Source: Thermococcus sp. (GTDB lineage: Archaea > Methanobacteriota_B > Thermococci > Thermococcales > Thermococcaceae). Taken from it: 61,225 nucleotides of DNA. The position numbers and the translations under genes are program-made. Where the stretch lies: contig NZ_JALVAO010000045.1 of NCBI RefSeq assembly GCF_027011145.1, positions 1 through 61,225 of the forward strand, read 5' to 3'. Of the stretch, positions 34,493 through 43,397 are shown in pieces. The notes beneath the pieces were generated by a model. The model made no database searches. It saw nothing but the letters and a program-made list of their open reading frames with translations, and was not told the DNA's origin. The stretch's first letter is position 1, and every line of letters begins with the position of its first letter.

Positions 34493-35269
34493 TCATGGCC
34501 CTTCTAAGATTTCCCGGATCAAGTCAAAATCCACTCTGGCTGTCATGTCTATGTTTATCGGCGTAACGCTGACCTTCCGCTCAACCTTGAGGGCGTAAGC
34601 ATCGGTTCCGGGCTCGAATTCAGTCTTTCTTCTCCCCACAATCCAGTAGTAGGGATGTCCCCTCGGGTCAATCCTCTCCTCAACCGTTGGACAGTAGCGC
34701 TTTCTCGCGAGCCTTGTTATGGCTATCTCGGTCTCTTCGGTTGCATCGCTCGGAACGTTAACGTTGAGCATGTCCACTCCGGAGGGAAGACCTCTCTCAA
34801 GTATCGCCCGGGCAATTCTCTTGAGAAAACGGGCCGAAACCGAGAAGTCTATTCCCTCTCCCTCACCGAGGGTTTTCTTCCACTCAACTTCAAGGCTTAT
34901 GGCTATACTTGGGATTCCGTGCGTGGAGGCCTCTATAGCCGCTGAAGCAGTTCCGGAGACAGTTATTTCTGTGCTCAGGTTTTCTCCAAGGTTTATCCCA
35001 CTGACGGCCAAGTCAAACTTCCCAAAGCGGGCTATTGCAAAAACAACGCAATCCGTCGGAGTCCCATCTATGCCGTAAGCCACCTTTGCCCCCGGAACGT
35101 TCACGCGCTTTGCCCTTATCGGCCGGTGGAGGGTCATGGCTCTACCGCTTGCGCTCCTCTGGAAGAGAGGTGCAACTACGTAAACTTCACCGAGCTCGCT
35201 CAGGGCTTTTACTGCATTTCTCAGACCATTAGAATAAATTCCGTCATCGTTGGTGAGCAGTATTCTCAT
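34493..35269 (-). CDS. surE: 5'-nucleotidase SurE
   Basis: The 258-residue protein starts MRILLTNDDGIYSNGL, with the metal-binding Asp pair, then RSASGRAMTLH and SGINLGENLSTEITVSGTASAA with the Ser and Asn ligands. It removes phosphate from nucleoside 5' and 3' monophosphates. GGAGGTCAC precedes the ATG. A TATA element (reverse of GGTTTATAAT, 35319-35328) lies upstream. Confidence 0.94.
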   Translation of the reverse strand: MRILLTNDDGIYSNGLRNAVKALSELGEVYVVAPLFQRSASGRAMTLHRPIRAKRVNVPGAKVAYGIDGTPTDCVVFAIARFGKFDLAVSGINLGENLSTEITVSGTASAAIEASTHGIPSIAISLEVEWKKTLGEGEGIDFSVSARFLKRIARAILERGLPSGVDMLNVNVPSDATEETEIAITRLARKRYCPTVEERIDPRGHPYYWIVGRRKTEFEPGTDAYALKVERKVSVTPINIDMTARVDFDLIREILEGP

Positions 35270-35467
35270 GTGACCTCCCCATGCTTTATTGGTTGGTCAT
35301 CAAAGAAGAAATTTTCGGGTTTATAATATTCCCGACAAAAATCCCAGTTATCAGTCGAAGTTTTATGTTAAATTGTATATATTTCTTACCTAACTTAATA
35401 ACTCACCGTAATGTTTAAAACCCGCAGGTCTTATAAGCGCAGGGAACAACGGCATTCGGTGGTTGAA

Positions 35468-37660
35468 ATGGTGCGCTACATGGTTACTTCCGCTCTTCCA
35501 TACGCAAACGGGCCGATTCACGCGGGGCACCTTGCTGGAGCTTATCTCCCAGCGGACATCTTCGTGCGCTATCTCAGGCTGAAGGGCGAGGAAGTGCTGT
35601 ACATATGTGGAACCGACGAGCATGGAACTCCAATAACCTTCCGTGCGCTCAAAGAAGGAAAGAGCCCGAGGGAAATCGTTGATGAGTTCCACGAGCACAT
35701 CAAGACGACATTTGAGAGGGCAAAGATAAGCTTCGACTTCTTTGGAAGGACTGAACTGCCCGTTCACTACAGGCTCAGTCAGGAGTTCTTTTTAAAGGCA
35801 CTTGAAAACGGCCACCTCGTAAAGAAGGTCACCAAACAGGCCTACTGTGAGCACGACAAGATGTTTTTGCCCGATAGATACGTTATCGGAACCTGCCCCT
35901 ACTGTGGCGCCGAAAACCAGCGTGGCGACCAGTGTGAGGTCTGCGGAAGGCCCTTAACGCCCGAAATCCTCATAAATCCACGCTGTAACATCTGCGGAAA
36001 CCCGATAACCTTCAAGGACTCGGCCCACTACTACATCAAAATGAAGGACTTCGAGGAGAGGCTTAAGAAGTGGGTTGAGGGCCAGCACTGGAAGCCCAAC
36101 GTCAAGAACACAGTCCTTGGGTGGATTAACGAGGGCCTTGAGGAGAGGGCAATAACCAGGGACCTGGACTGGGGAATCCCGGTTCCGCTGGATGATGAGG
36201 ACGTCAAGGGGAAGGTTCTCTACGTCTGGTTTGAAGCACCTATCGGCTACATCTCCATAACAATCGAGGCCCTTAAGAGGGCTGGAAAAGAGGATGAATG
36301 GAAGAAGTTCTGGCTTAACCTTGACGGCGAGACGAGGGTCATACACTTCATCGGCAAGGACAACATACCCTTCCATGCGATATTCTGGCCGGCCTTCCTG
36401 ATGGCCTATGGCAAATACAGGGACGATGAAGTCGAGGCAGAATGGCTCCTTCCCTACGACATTCCAGCAAACGAGTACCTCAACCTCGAGGGCAGGAAGT
36501 TCTCAACGAGCAGGAACTGGGCCATATGGGTTCATGAGTTCCTTGACGTATGGCCGGCGGATTACCTCCGCTATTACCTTACAGCCATAATGCCCGAAAC
36601 GAGGGACAGCGACTTCTCCTTCGAGGACTTCAAGATAAAGATTAACGAGGAACTCGTGAACAACCTCGGAAACTTCGTGCACAGGGCCATGACGTTCGTG
36701 AACAGGTATTTCGACGGCGTTGTTCCCGAGAGGGGCGAGCTGAACGAGTTAGATAAGCGGGCCTTTGAGGAAATCGAGAAGGCCTTCAAGGAAGTCGGGG
36801 AGCTCATAATGAGCTACCGCTTCAAGGACGCTCTGAGAAGGGTCATGGAGCTGGCCATTTTCGGAAACCGCTACTTCGACCACCAGAGACCGTGGAAGAC
36901 CGCTAAAACAGACCGCGAGAGGACGGCCACAACGGTTAACGTCTCCCTCCAGATAGTCAAGGCCCTTGGAATCCTCCTTGAACCGTTCCTACCGGATGCC
37001 AGCGAGAAGATATGGCACCTCCTCAACCTTGAGGAGAAGAGGAAATGGGAATTCACGGAGGTTCCAGCCGGCCATCGTGTCAGGAAAGCCTTCCCGATGT
37101 TCAGAAAGGTAACCGACGACGAGATAATCTACTTCATCCTGAACTACATAGCCCGTGGCAACCCCGAGAGCGCCAGACTGCTCCTCGATAAGTACTACAA
37201 GCGCGATGACGTGGTGAAAGTCGCATACGAACGCTTCAAGAACGAAGACGAGGCGAGGGCAATACTTAAGAGCATCTACGGTGAGGAAATCGAGAAGTCC
37301 GGAAAGAAAAAGAAGGAGAAGGAGGCGAAGAAAATGAGCTATGTGAGCTTTGATGACTTCGCGAAGCTCGACCTTCGCGTTGGAAGAATAATCGAGGTCA
37401 AGGACCACCCGAACGCCGACAGGCTCTACGTGGTCAAGGTTGACATCGGAGACGAGGTAAGAACCCTGGTTGCAGGATTGAAGAAGTACTACAAGCCGGA
37501 AGAGCTCCTCAACAAGACGGTCGTTATAATAGCGAACCTTGAGCCGAAGAAGCTTCGCGGTGTAGAAAGCCAGGGAATGCTCCTCGCGGCAGACGACGGA
37601 GAAAACGTTGCCCTGCTGATGCCCGACAAGGAGGTTAAGCTGGGGGCAAGAATCAGGTGA
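35468..37660 (+). CDS. metG: Methionyl-tRNA synthetase
   Basis: The 730-residue enzyme has the HIGH motif as HAGH (residues 18-21), two zinc knuckles (CPYCGAENQRGDQCEVCG and CNICG) and KFSTS in place of KMSKS. A Lys/Glu-rich linker leads to a C-terminal tRNA-binding OB domain (FDDFAKLDLRVGRI to the end), which in some archaea is a separate protein. ATG 35468 follows GGTGGTTGAA; a TATA box (GTCTTATAAG) lies at about 35428-35437. The 3' end overlaps the convergent regulator gene by 8 bp. Confidence 0.96.
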   Translation: MVRYMVTSALPYANGPIHAGHLAGAYLPADIFVRYLRLKGEEVLYICGTDEHGTPITFRALKEGKSPREIVDEFHEHIKTTFERAKISFDFFGRTELPVHYRLSQEFFLKALENGHLVKKVTKQAYCEHDKMFLPDRYVIGTCPYCGAENQRGDQCEVCGRPLTPEILINPRCNICGNPITFKDSAHYYIKMKDFEERLKKWVEGQHWKPNVKNTVLGWINEGLEERAITRDLDWGIPVPLDDEDVKGKVLYVWFEAPIGYISITIEALKRAGKEDEWKKFWLNLDGETRVIHFIGKDNIPFHAIFWPAFLMAYGKYRDDEVEAEWLLPYDIPANEYLNLEGRKFSTSRNWAIWVHEFLDVWPADYLRYYLTAIMPETRDSDFSFEDFKIKINEELVNNLGNFVHRAMTFVNRYFDGVVPERGELNELDKRAFEEIEKAFKEVGELIMSYRFKDALRRVMELAIFGNRYFDHQRPWKTAKTDRERTATTVNVSLQIVKALGILLEPFLPDASEKIWHLLNLEEKRKWEFTEVPAGHRVRKAFPMFRKVTDDEIIYFILNYIARGNPESARLLLDKYYKRDDVVKVAYERFKNEDEARAILKSIYGEEIEKSGKKKKEKEAKKMSYVSFDDFAKLDLRVGRIIEVKDHPNADRLYVVKVDIGDEVRTLVAGLKKYYKPEELLNKTVVIIANLEPKKLRGVESQGMLLAADDGENVALLMPDKEVKLGARIR

Positions 37661-38648
37661 AGATTAGCTCCACCCAGTTCTCCTTTCCCCTTTTGTAGAC
37701 CCTCACAAGCCCCTTCTCCTCGAGGCGTTTGAACATCCTCCAGGCTGTTGTTTTTGGAATTCCCAGAGCTTTCCTAACGTCCGCCTGTCTCGCCTTTCCA
37801 CCGTGGTCGTAGACGTAGAGAAGTGCGTTTATTTCATCGTCTGTAAGACCGAGGTTCTCAAGCTTTGCAAGCAACTCCTCCCTCGATACTGGAAGGTTTG
37901 TTTTCTGGCTTTTACTCCTTTTCTTGAACAGGAAAGCGCCAATGGAAATCCCCACAACTGCGAGGATTCCAAAGAGGGGAGCATAGCTTTTTCCGTTTGT
38001 AGGCTGTGAAGTGTTCGAAGGAGTAACGAGGCTTTTGGAAGGGGTTTGGGGAGTCGAGGTCAAAGTCGGTGCCGTTGTACTGTTCGTTTGGGTATTTGAG
38101 GAGGTCTGGGTCTGGGAGGGACTTGGCGACTGAGATGAGGAAGTGGAGGTTCTTTCTGGAGTTGTGACTGGAGGCGGGAGTATGTAGGAGACGCTTTGAT
38201 TTCCGGGGGGCATGGTTATGGAGTCGGAAGTTATTGTCAGCGGGACGGCACTCAGGGCGACCACTATCGCCCCGGGTGGGAGCTTTACAGTCACGGGATA
38301 GGGAAAGCTGTAGCTTAAGTTCCAGATTTCGCTCTTCTTTGCCGTCAGCGATGCCGTGAAGTAAGTTACGTTGAACTGTGTAGTTGAGTTGAGGAGATAG
38401 ACGGTTAATGTACTCCCGTTCTTTTCGAAGAGAAGGGGCTTACCGTTCTGGTCAAAGACGGACAGCCCTGTAACGTTTGAACTTAAAAGCGGCACGTCTA
38501 CGGCCACCGAATAATTCGGCGGGACAATAACCTCAGTTACCTTAACATACCCATTAGGGTACACACTAACCACAACTTTTTCAATGCTCTGTGCCGTGAC
38601 CAAGGGTAGAGTGAGGAGTAGGAGTATTATCACAGGAAGTTTTTTCAC
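37653..38648 (-). CDS. Single-pass membrane regulator: secreted sensor domain, stalk, TM, winged helix (copy 2)
   Basis: The 331-residue protein has a signal peptide, an extracellular beta-rich domain (residues 20-165) with glycosylation sequons ending in SITMPPGNQSVSYI, a 55-residue Ser/Thr/Pro-rich stalk, one membrane helix (about 223-241), basic residues, and a cytoplasmic winged helix with RQADVRKALGIPKTTAWRMF. This layout points to a one-component regulator that senses something outside and acts on DNA inside. It is paralogous to 39696 and lies 15 bp after the helical secreted protein gene at 38664. Target and signal are unknown. Confidence 0.72.
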   Translation of the reverse strand: MKKLPVIILLLLTLPLVTAQSIEKVVVSVYPNGYVKVTEVIVPPNYSVAVDVPLLSSNVTGLSVFDQNGKPLLFEKNGSTLTVYLLNSTTQFNVTYFTASLTAKKSEIWNLSYSFPYPVTVKLPPGAIVVALSAVPLTITSDSITMPPGNQSVSYILPPPVTTPERTSTSSSQSPSPSQTQTSSNTQTNSTTAPTLTSTPQTPSKSLVTPSNTSQPTNGKSYAPLFGILAVVGISIGAFLFKKRSKSQKTNLPVSREELLAKLENLGLTDDEINALLYVYDHGGKARQADVRKALGIPKTTAWRMFKRLEEKGLVRVYKRGKENWVELIFT

Positions 38649-38663
38649 GAATCTCCCTCCGGG

Positions 38664-39560
38664 TTACCTCTTCTCTCCCGGCTCTTTTTCAGGAGGTTTC
38701 TTGGATGTCGTGTTCGAGGAACTTTCCATGGAGCTTCCCGGGAACGAAGGATGCCCGGGAATTGTGTGGGTGATTTCCCTGAGCTTTCCTTTCCTCTCCA
38801 TTTCCCTTAATACCTTTGGAACTTCCCTCAAAAGCTTCAGGATTTCGTCGGAATTTCCACTTTTTAAAGCTTGGTCTAACTCCGCCCTTAGGAGGAGGAG
38901 TTCTGTGGAGTTCGTTTTTTCGATTAGCATGTTAATCTTTTGAAGTTGCATCTCCCCAAGGAGCTCTGCCTTTGTTCTCACGGTATTCTGGACGACGTTA
39001 TTCAGGACATTTTCCAATTTTTCACGGGAGGCATGAAGGAGGGAAATTTTATGAGCCAAATCCTCTGTGTCTTTCTCTTCAAGGGCAATCTTTACCGCGT
39101 TGTAGGCAAAAAGCGTCTGGTTATAAGCCAGTTCGAGCTCTTTCAGATTTTCTCCCGTAACATCTCCTGACTTGATTAGTCTTTCCGCGTATTCCAGGGC
39201 ACTCTGGGCTATTGAAAGCTCGACTCTGGCGTTTGAAAGCAGGCTTTCATTGTATTCCTTTGGCTGGGGCTGTTGGCATTTGGCCAGCGCGGAGTAGTAA
39301 AGCTCCATGGCCTTTAGGGTTTCTTTTATACTTTCGTTGTAGCTTCCCGCCTTGTAGAGCTCCCAGGCCTTCATCCTAACCGCATCGGCATCGGTGGAAT
39401 TGCATCCTATCTCTTTGGTGTAGTTTGCCAGCCTGTCAAGTGTTAAGAGCAGGCCTCTGGCCTTGGTAGACGCTGAAATACTACCGGGGCTAACCCCACC
39501 GGAGTAGGGTATTAACGAAAGGAGGAGCATACCTGCAATCACGAGTGAAATCTCTCTCAC
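38664..39560 (-). CDS. Secreted helical protein of the duplicated sensor module (copy 2)
   Basis: This 298-residue protein has a signal peptide followed by an almost wholly helical chain with several NxS/T sequons and a disordered Ser/Pro/Lys-rich end (SSSNTTSKKPPEKEP). The part AWELYKAGSYNESIKETLKAMELYYSAL has the look of a tetratricopeptide-like helical pair and aligns by eye with the copy at 40554. It lacks a membrane anchor. It lies directly before the membrane regulator at 37653, so the two are likely translated together. Function is unknown; a ligand- or partner-binding role is a guess. Confidence 0.62.
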   Translation of the reverse strand: MREISLVIAGMLLLSLIPYSGGVSPGSISASTKARGLLLTLDRLANYTKEIGCNSTDADAVRMKAWELYKAGSYNESIKETLKAMELYYSALAKCQQPQPKEYNESLLSNARVELSIAQSALEYAERLIKSGDVTGENLKELELAYNQTLFAYNAVKIALEEKDTEDLAHKISLLHASREKLENVLNNVVQNTVRTKAELLGEMQLQKINMLIEKTNSTELLLLRAELDQALKSGNSDEILKLLREVPKVLREMERKGKLREITHTIPGHPSFPGSSMESSSNTTSKKPPEKEPGEKR

Positions 39561-39695
39561 AGCCTATCACCGTTGTATTTTACAACTCCACCATACATTA
39601 GGGAAGCGGTGAAACAAAACGCCCGAAACGTTTCTCCAAGTTCCTTTCAATTTCTCCTTACCTGGGTGTTGAGATAGGAGAATATAACGTTTTCC

Positions 39696-40529
39696 CTAAC
39701 CCCTTAACTCAATCCAGTTCTCTTTCCTGCCCTTTACGATTCTGATTAGTTTCTTCTCCTCGAGGCGTTTGAACATCCTCCAGGCTGTTGTTTTTGGAAT
39801 TCCCAGCGCGTCTCGTATTTCCGCCTGACTCGCCCTGCCACCGTGTTCCAGCAGGTATTTCAGCGCGAGCTTTTCTTCCTCCTTCAGCTCGTCGCTTTTG
39901 AGAATTTCTCTGAGGGAGTCCTCAAAGGCGCCTCCGTTGTCGAATCGGTTTTTACCCCTCCACCAGATAAGGACTCCCCCAGCTCCGAGAACAACCCCTC
40001 CAAGGGCCAATATAAGTTTAAGTGGGCTTTCTTGTCCGTTTTGAACCGGTGAAGGACTCTCAATGATGTAGGAGACGCTCTGATTTCCGGGAGGCATGGT
40101 TATTGATGTCTCACTTATCCTTAGTGGGATGTCACTTAAATCAACAATCACGGAATTCTCTGGGAGGACAACCTCAAATGGAACCTCGGAAGAAAAGTTC
40201 AGCGTCCAGACGATTCCGCTCTTCGAAGTTAGGTCGGGTGTGTAGTAGGAAACCCTGACGAGCTCCGTGCTTTCGGGATATATTAATAGCGTTCCGTTAA
40301 TTGTCTGGAAATCAACGGGGTTTCCCTCCGGGTCCTCTACAATAACGTCCTGGGCGTGCTCCGGAACAGAAACTATGATTGGAACCGTGCGATTATCGGG
40401 TATAATCGAGAGCTCCACTTTAACGTAACCGTCCTCGTAAACGATTAGTTTAACAGTCTCCTGGGCGAGAACGGGGGAAGCAAAAAGGAACACGATGAAA
40501 ACCACTGCCATGCATCGGAGTCCCTTCAT
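39696..40529 (-). CDS. Single-pass membrane regulator: secreted sensor domain, TM, winged helix (copy 1)
   Basis: A 277-residue paralogue of 37653. A signal peptide is followed by a beta-rich extracellular domain of about 150 residues ending in SITMPPGNQSVSYI, a short linker with no long stalk, a membrane helix near residues 175-192 and a cytoplasmic winged helix with SQAEIRDALGIPKTTAWRMFKRLEEKKL. A 54-bp block in the winged helix (39753-39806) is identical to the other copy (37713-37766). It follows the helical secreted protein gene at 40554 by 24 bp. Confidence 0.72.
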   Translation of the reverse strand: MKGLRCMAVVFIVFLFASPVLAQETVKLIVYEDGYVKVELSIIPDNRTVPIIVSVPEHAQDVIVEDPEGNPVDFQTINGTLLIYPESTELVRVSYYTPDLTSKSGIVWTLNFSSEVPFEVVLPENSVIVDLSDIPLRISETSITMPPGNQSVSYIIESPSPVQNGQESPLKLILALGGVVLGAGGVLIWWRGKNRFDNGGAFEDSLREILKSDELKEEEKLALKYLLEHGGRASQAEIRDALGIPKTTAWRMFKRLEEKKLIRIVKGRKENWIELRG

Positions 40530-40553
40530 TCCTCCACCTCCAAAATGAAAGGG

Positions 40554-41693
40554 TTAGGAGTGAGCCTTTATGAAGGCCTCCACCTCCTTGAGTAGGGCAA
40601 GCGCACTATCAAAGTGTTCCCTGGCCTTCTCCGGGTGTCCTGTGCGAAGCAGACGAATTCCAAGTTTGTACTCGTTCATGGCCACTTTTAGTTGAACCTC
40701 TGCCCTCGAAACATCTACACCTTCCCGTTTTAGCCTCATTAACTCTCTGCCGTCTTGGATAAGTCTCCTGTGAAGTTCCCTGAGCTCCTCGACGTTGTTG
40801 CTCCACCGGGAGTGGCCTCTTACCTTAACTTTTTCCATCATCAGGTCTCTCTGGAAGTTCCTGATAACGTCCCTCTTCTCGATTATTAAGTTGAGTGCCT
40901 CATCCCACCTGCCTTCATCCGCAAGGGCCTTGACATGGGTGTAAAGCTCAAGGAACGCGCTGTACGTCTGGTTCAGCTCGGGACTCGGGTTTTCGCTCAG
41001 GGTTCTGTTGGCGAGCTCAATTGCCCTTTCCCCCTTCAGGAGGAAGCGCTCAACGATTTTCTCGGAGTTCTGATGGAGCATCTCGGTTCTAAGCTCCCTA
41101 AGGGCCTCGTCGAGCTGGGCTTTTTTCTCAAGGGCGACGTTGTAATCCTCCCGGGCCTTCGTCAGGTTCCCTGAGCGGATGTCCTCAACCACGAGCTTGA
41201 ACGCATTGAGGGTTTCGTTGTAGAGCTCGCTCGCGCTGGTAACGTTTAGACCCCGCTCCTCCGCAACTGAGATAAGCCTACTGGCGTATCGGAGGTAGGC
41301 CATTGCCCTCTCGACCTGAGCCCTGAGCTGGGCGTTTGGACCAATCGCGGGAGTTTTGATATTCACCTCCGAGAGAACGAGCTTGTAATAGTGCATTGCC
41401 ATGAGCGCATCAACCATCGAGGCGTTGTAGTTTCCAGCTTGAAACTCGCTGAGGGCTTTGTTGTAGTGCTCCTCTGCCAGCTGGTAATATGTCGAGTTAG
41501 TCATGTTCTCAGGAACTCTGGCCTCGACGACTTCGGCCAGCTTTTTAAGGTTGTTTATGAGCTTTTCAGCGACTACCTTCTCCTGAGGAATCTCGTCCGT
41601 GGCCGAACTCGAACCGCTCGCGAGGGCGAAGGGCACGATGCTTCCAACGAGCAGGGCCACCAACACTACCACGGCCCACCGCTTCACGGCCAT
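40554..41693 (-). CDS. Secreted helical protein of the duplicated sensor module (copy 1)
   Basis: The 379-residue protein starts with a signal peptide (to about residue 26) and is otherwise helical, with repeated amphipathic helices (HYNKALSEFQAGNYNASM, then YNETLNAFKLVVEDIRSGN, REHFDSALALLKEVEAF). Several glycosylation sequons fit an exported protein. ATG 41693 lies 5 nt after a GGTGA element; 41702 is an alternative. It is the first gene of the four-gene duplicated block and about 80 residues longer than its paralogue at 38664. Its function is unknown. Confidence 0.62.
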   Translation of the reverse strand: MAVKRWAVVVLVALLVGSIVPFALASGSSSATDEIPQEKVVAEKLINNLKKLAEVVEARVPENMTNSTYYQLAEEHYNKALSEFQAGNYNASMVDALMAMHYYKLVLSEVNIKTPAIGPNAQLRAQVERAMAYLRYASRLISVAEERGLNVTSASELYNETLNAFKLVVEDIRSGNLTKAREDYNVALEKKAQLDEALRELRTEMLHQNSEKIVERFLLKGERAIELANRTLSENPSPELNQTYSAFLELYTHVKALADEGRWDEALNLIIEKRDVIRNFQRDLMMEKVKVRGHSRWSNNVEELRELHRRLIQDGRELMRLKREGVDVSRAEVQLKVAMNEYKLGIRLLRTGHPEKAREHFDSALALLKEVEAFIKAHS

Positions 41694-41748
41694 CACCGTC
41701 ACCCAATACTCCCCGGGGCTATTTTAGGGTCGCGGTGAAACGCGCGTT

Positions 41749-42021
41749 TCAAATCGTTCCTTTCTCCTCAAGCTCCTTTGCAAGGAGTGCAACGGTCAGG
41801 ATACCCTCCAAGATGCTCCCAAAGTTTGGGGTCTCGCCGAACTGGGCGAAAAGGGTTCCGTAGTTGGGGTGCCAGGCATCAACCTGCTTCCTGTCCCTGG
41901 CGGTTATGATGTAAACCACCCAACCTCTCTCCTCAAGCCAGTCAACGAGCTTCCAGGCGTCGGCCATGTTTTCAACTTCGAAACCGAACTTCTCCCGAAC
42001 TTTCCCGATGAGCTCCTCCAT
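41749..42021 (-). CDS. Hypothetical 90-residue protein
   Basis: A small acidic protein starting MEELIGKVREKFGFEVENMADAWK, with GWVVYIITARDRKQVDAW in the middle and a helical end. I do not recognise a family. The stop of the transporter gene upstream is 4 bp away, so both are probably on one transcript. No signal peptide or membrane segment is present. Confidence 0.6.
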   Translation of the reverse strand: MEELIGKVREKFGFEVENMADAWKLVDWLEERGWVVYIITARDRKQVDAWHPNYGTLFAQFGETPNFGSILEGILTVALLAKELEEKGTI

Positions 42022-42025
42022 GGAA

Positions 42026-42778
42026 TCACCTCAACCCGCTGATTATCATTCTGATTGCCAGCAAAAGCATGACCATTGCAAAGGCCGTCTTTAGGTTCCT
42101 TGCCTTAATCCTTTCGGCGAGTCTCGCACCTATCTGTGCCCCCACAATCAGTCCCGGCACGAGGAGGAGAAGCCAGTGAACGTCCACGTTGCCGAGGTAA
42201 TAGTGCTTGAGCGCACTGCTCGTTGAAGTGAACACTATCGCAAAGCTTGACGTGGCGACAGCGTAGTGCATCGGCATTCCAAGCCAGACAAGGAACGGAA
42301 CGTTTATGATTCCTCCCCCAACTCCAAGGAGGCCACTCGCTATCCCAGAGAAGAACCCGCCAATGGGGACAAGCCTGTAGTCTATTTTAATCTCACTGAG
42401 CCTGGTCTCATTCAGTTCAACGGTTTTCTTCCGGTAAATCCTGTAAGCCACGAAGAGGAGCGTTACGCCGAAGATGACCTTCAGCTCTCCTGGGGTAACG
42501 TACGTCGTCATGACGGCACCGAGGTATGCCCCAACTATGGCGGGAATCGAGAGCAGGACGCCTGTTTTGTAGTGTATCAGCCCCCTCCTTGAGTAAGCTA
42601 TGGTGGAGCTCAGTGCCGTGAACACGACCGCCGCGCTTGAGGTCCCCACAGCTCGATGAATCCCCACGCCCAGAATGTTTAAAACCGGGACTAACACGAA
42701 GCCTCCTCCGAGGCCGAAGAGGGCTGAGACTACCCCAACCGTGACTCCAACGGCGAAGTAAAGGGCGTAGTTGTTCAT
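42026..42778 (-). CDS. TauE/SafE family anion transporter
   Basis: This 250-residue membrane protein has about eight helices in two related halves: GVVSALFGLGGGFVLVPVLN in the first and GGFFSGIASGLLGVGGGIINVPFL in the second, the repeated signature of TauE/SafE (DUF81). Family members export sulfite, sulfoacetate or related organic anions. Starts at ATG 42778 after GAGGGGGA; the frame continues 29 codons upstream over the divergent gene. A close paralogue lies at 43356. Confidence 0.88.
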   Translation of the reverse strand: MNNYALYFAVGVTVGVVSALFGLGGGFVLVPVLNILGVGIHRAVGTSSAAVVFTALSSTIAYSRRGLIHYKTGVLLSIPAIVGAYLGAVMTTYVTPGELKVIFGVTLLFVAYRIYRKKTVELNETRLSEIKIDYRLVPIGGFFSGIASGLLGVGGGIINVPFLVWLGMPMHYAVATSSFAIVFTSTSSALKHYYLGNVDVHWLLLLVPGLIVGAQIGARLAERIKARNLKTAFAMVMLLLAIRMIISGLR

Positions 42779-42848
42779 GGGAGATAGTTCCCCCTCGTTT
42801 TTATAAAACTGACGAAAGCCTTTTACTGAAGAGGGAGAAACCATATTC

Positions 42849-43397
42849 ATGGAGGCAAAGGCCATATCCTACTGGTTCATCGTCAGTCTGGGGTTTACAC
42901 TCACCCAGCCGGGGGCCGTAGCTTTTGCAAACTGGGACGCTCCCTACGGCTTTTACAAAGACCTTTCGGTGTGGCTGAGCTGTGCGGGGGCGTTTCTCGT
43001 TCTCGTAACCCTTTACGGCCTAGCCCTGTGGAAAAGAGAAAAGCTGAACCCGGTTCACCCCATTGGTGCAGGAGTTTTGGCAACGCTCACACTCTTCCTC
43101 GGCTACTGGGCCGAGGGTTTCATCAGGGGACGGATGGGATACGGAAGTTCCAATGCCGTGATGTTCCTAATCGGCGGTTTTGTGGGACTTTTTCTGGCCC
43201 TGATGATACTCCTCATGATGATTCCCCATATCTTTGTTGGCGGGTTAGATGGCCTTTATTACCCCTACGATAGACCCCTCTTAACGGCGTGGGCTATTTC
43301 ACTGGCCATCTCGCTGGTTCTCCTTGGGCTCTACCTAAAAGCCAGGAGGGAATGGCTAAGGAATGGCAAGGCCGAGGCCCTTGAGAATCATCCTTAA
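42849..43397 (+). CDS. Membrane protein of unknown function between two TauE genes
   Basis: A 182-residue protein with five hydrophobic segments; the first is likely the N-terminal anchor. The loop FANWDAPYGFYKDLSVWLS after helix 1 and PHIFVGGLDGLYYPYDRPLL near helix 5 are distinctive, but I know no family for them. It lies between the two transporter genes, divergent from one and overlapping the other tail to tail by 42 bp. Role unknown; involvement in the same transport is only a guess. Confidence 0.6.
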   Translation: MEAKAISYWFIVSLGFTLTQPGAVAFANWDAPYGFYKDLSVWLSCAGAFLVLVTLYGLALWKREKLNPVHPIGAGVLATLTLFLGYWAEGFIRGRMGYGSSNAVMFLIGGFVGLFLALMILLMMIPHIFVGGLDGLYYPYDRPLLTAWAISLAISLVLLGLYLKARREWLRNGKAEALENHP

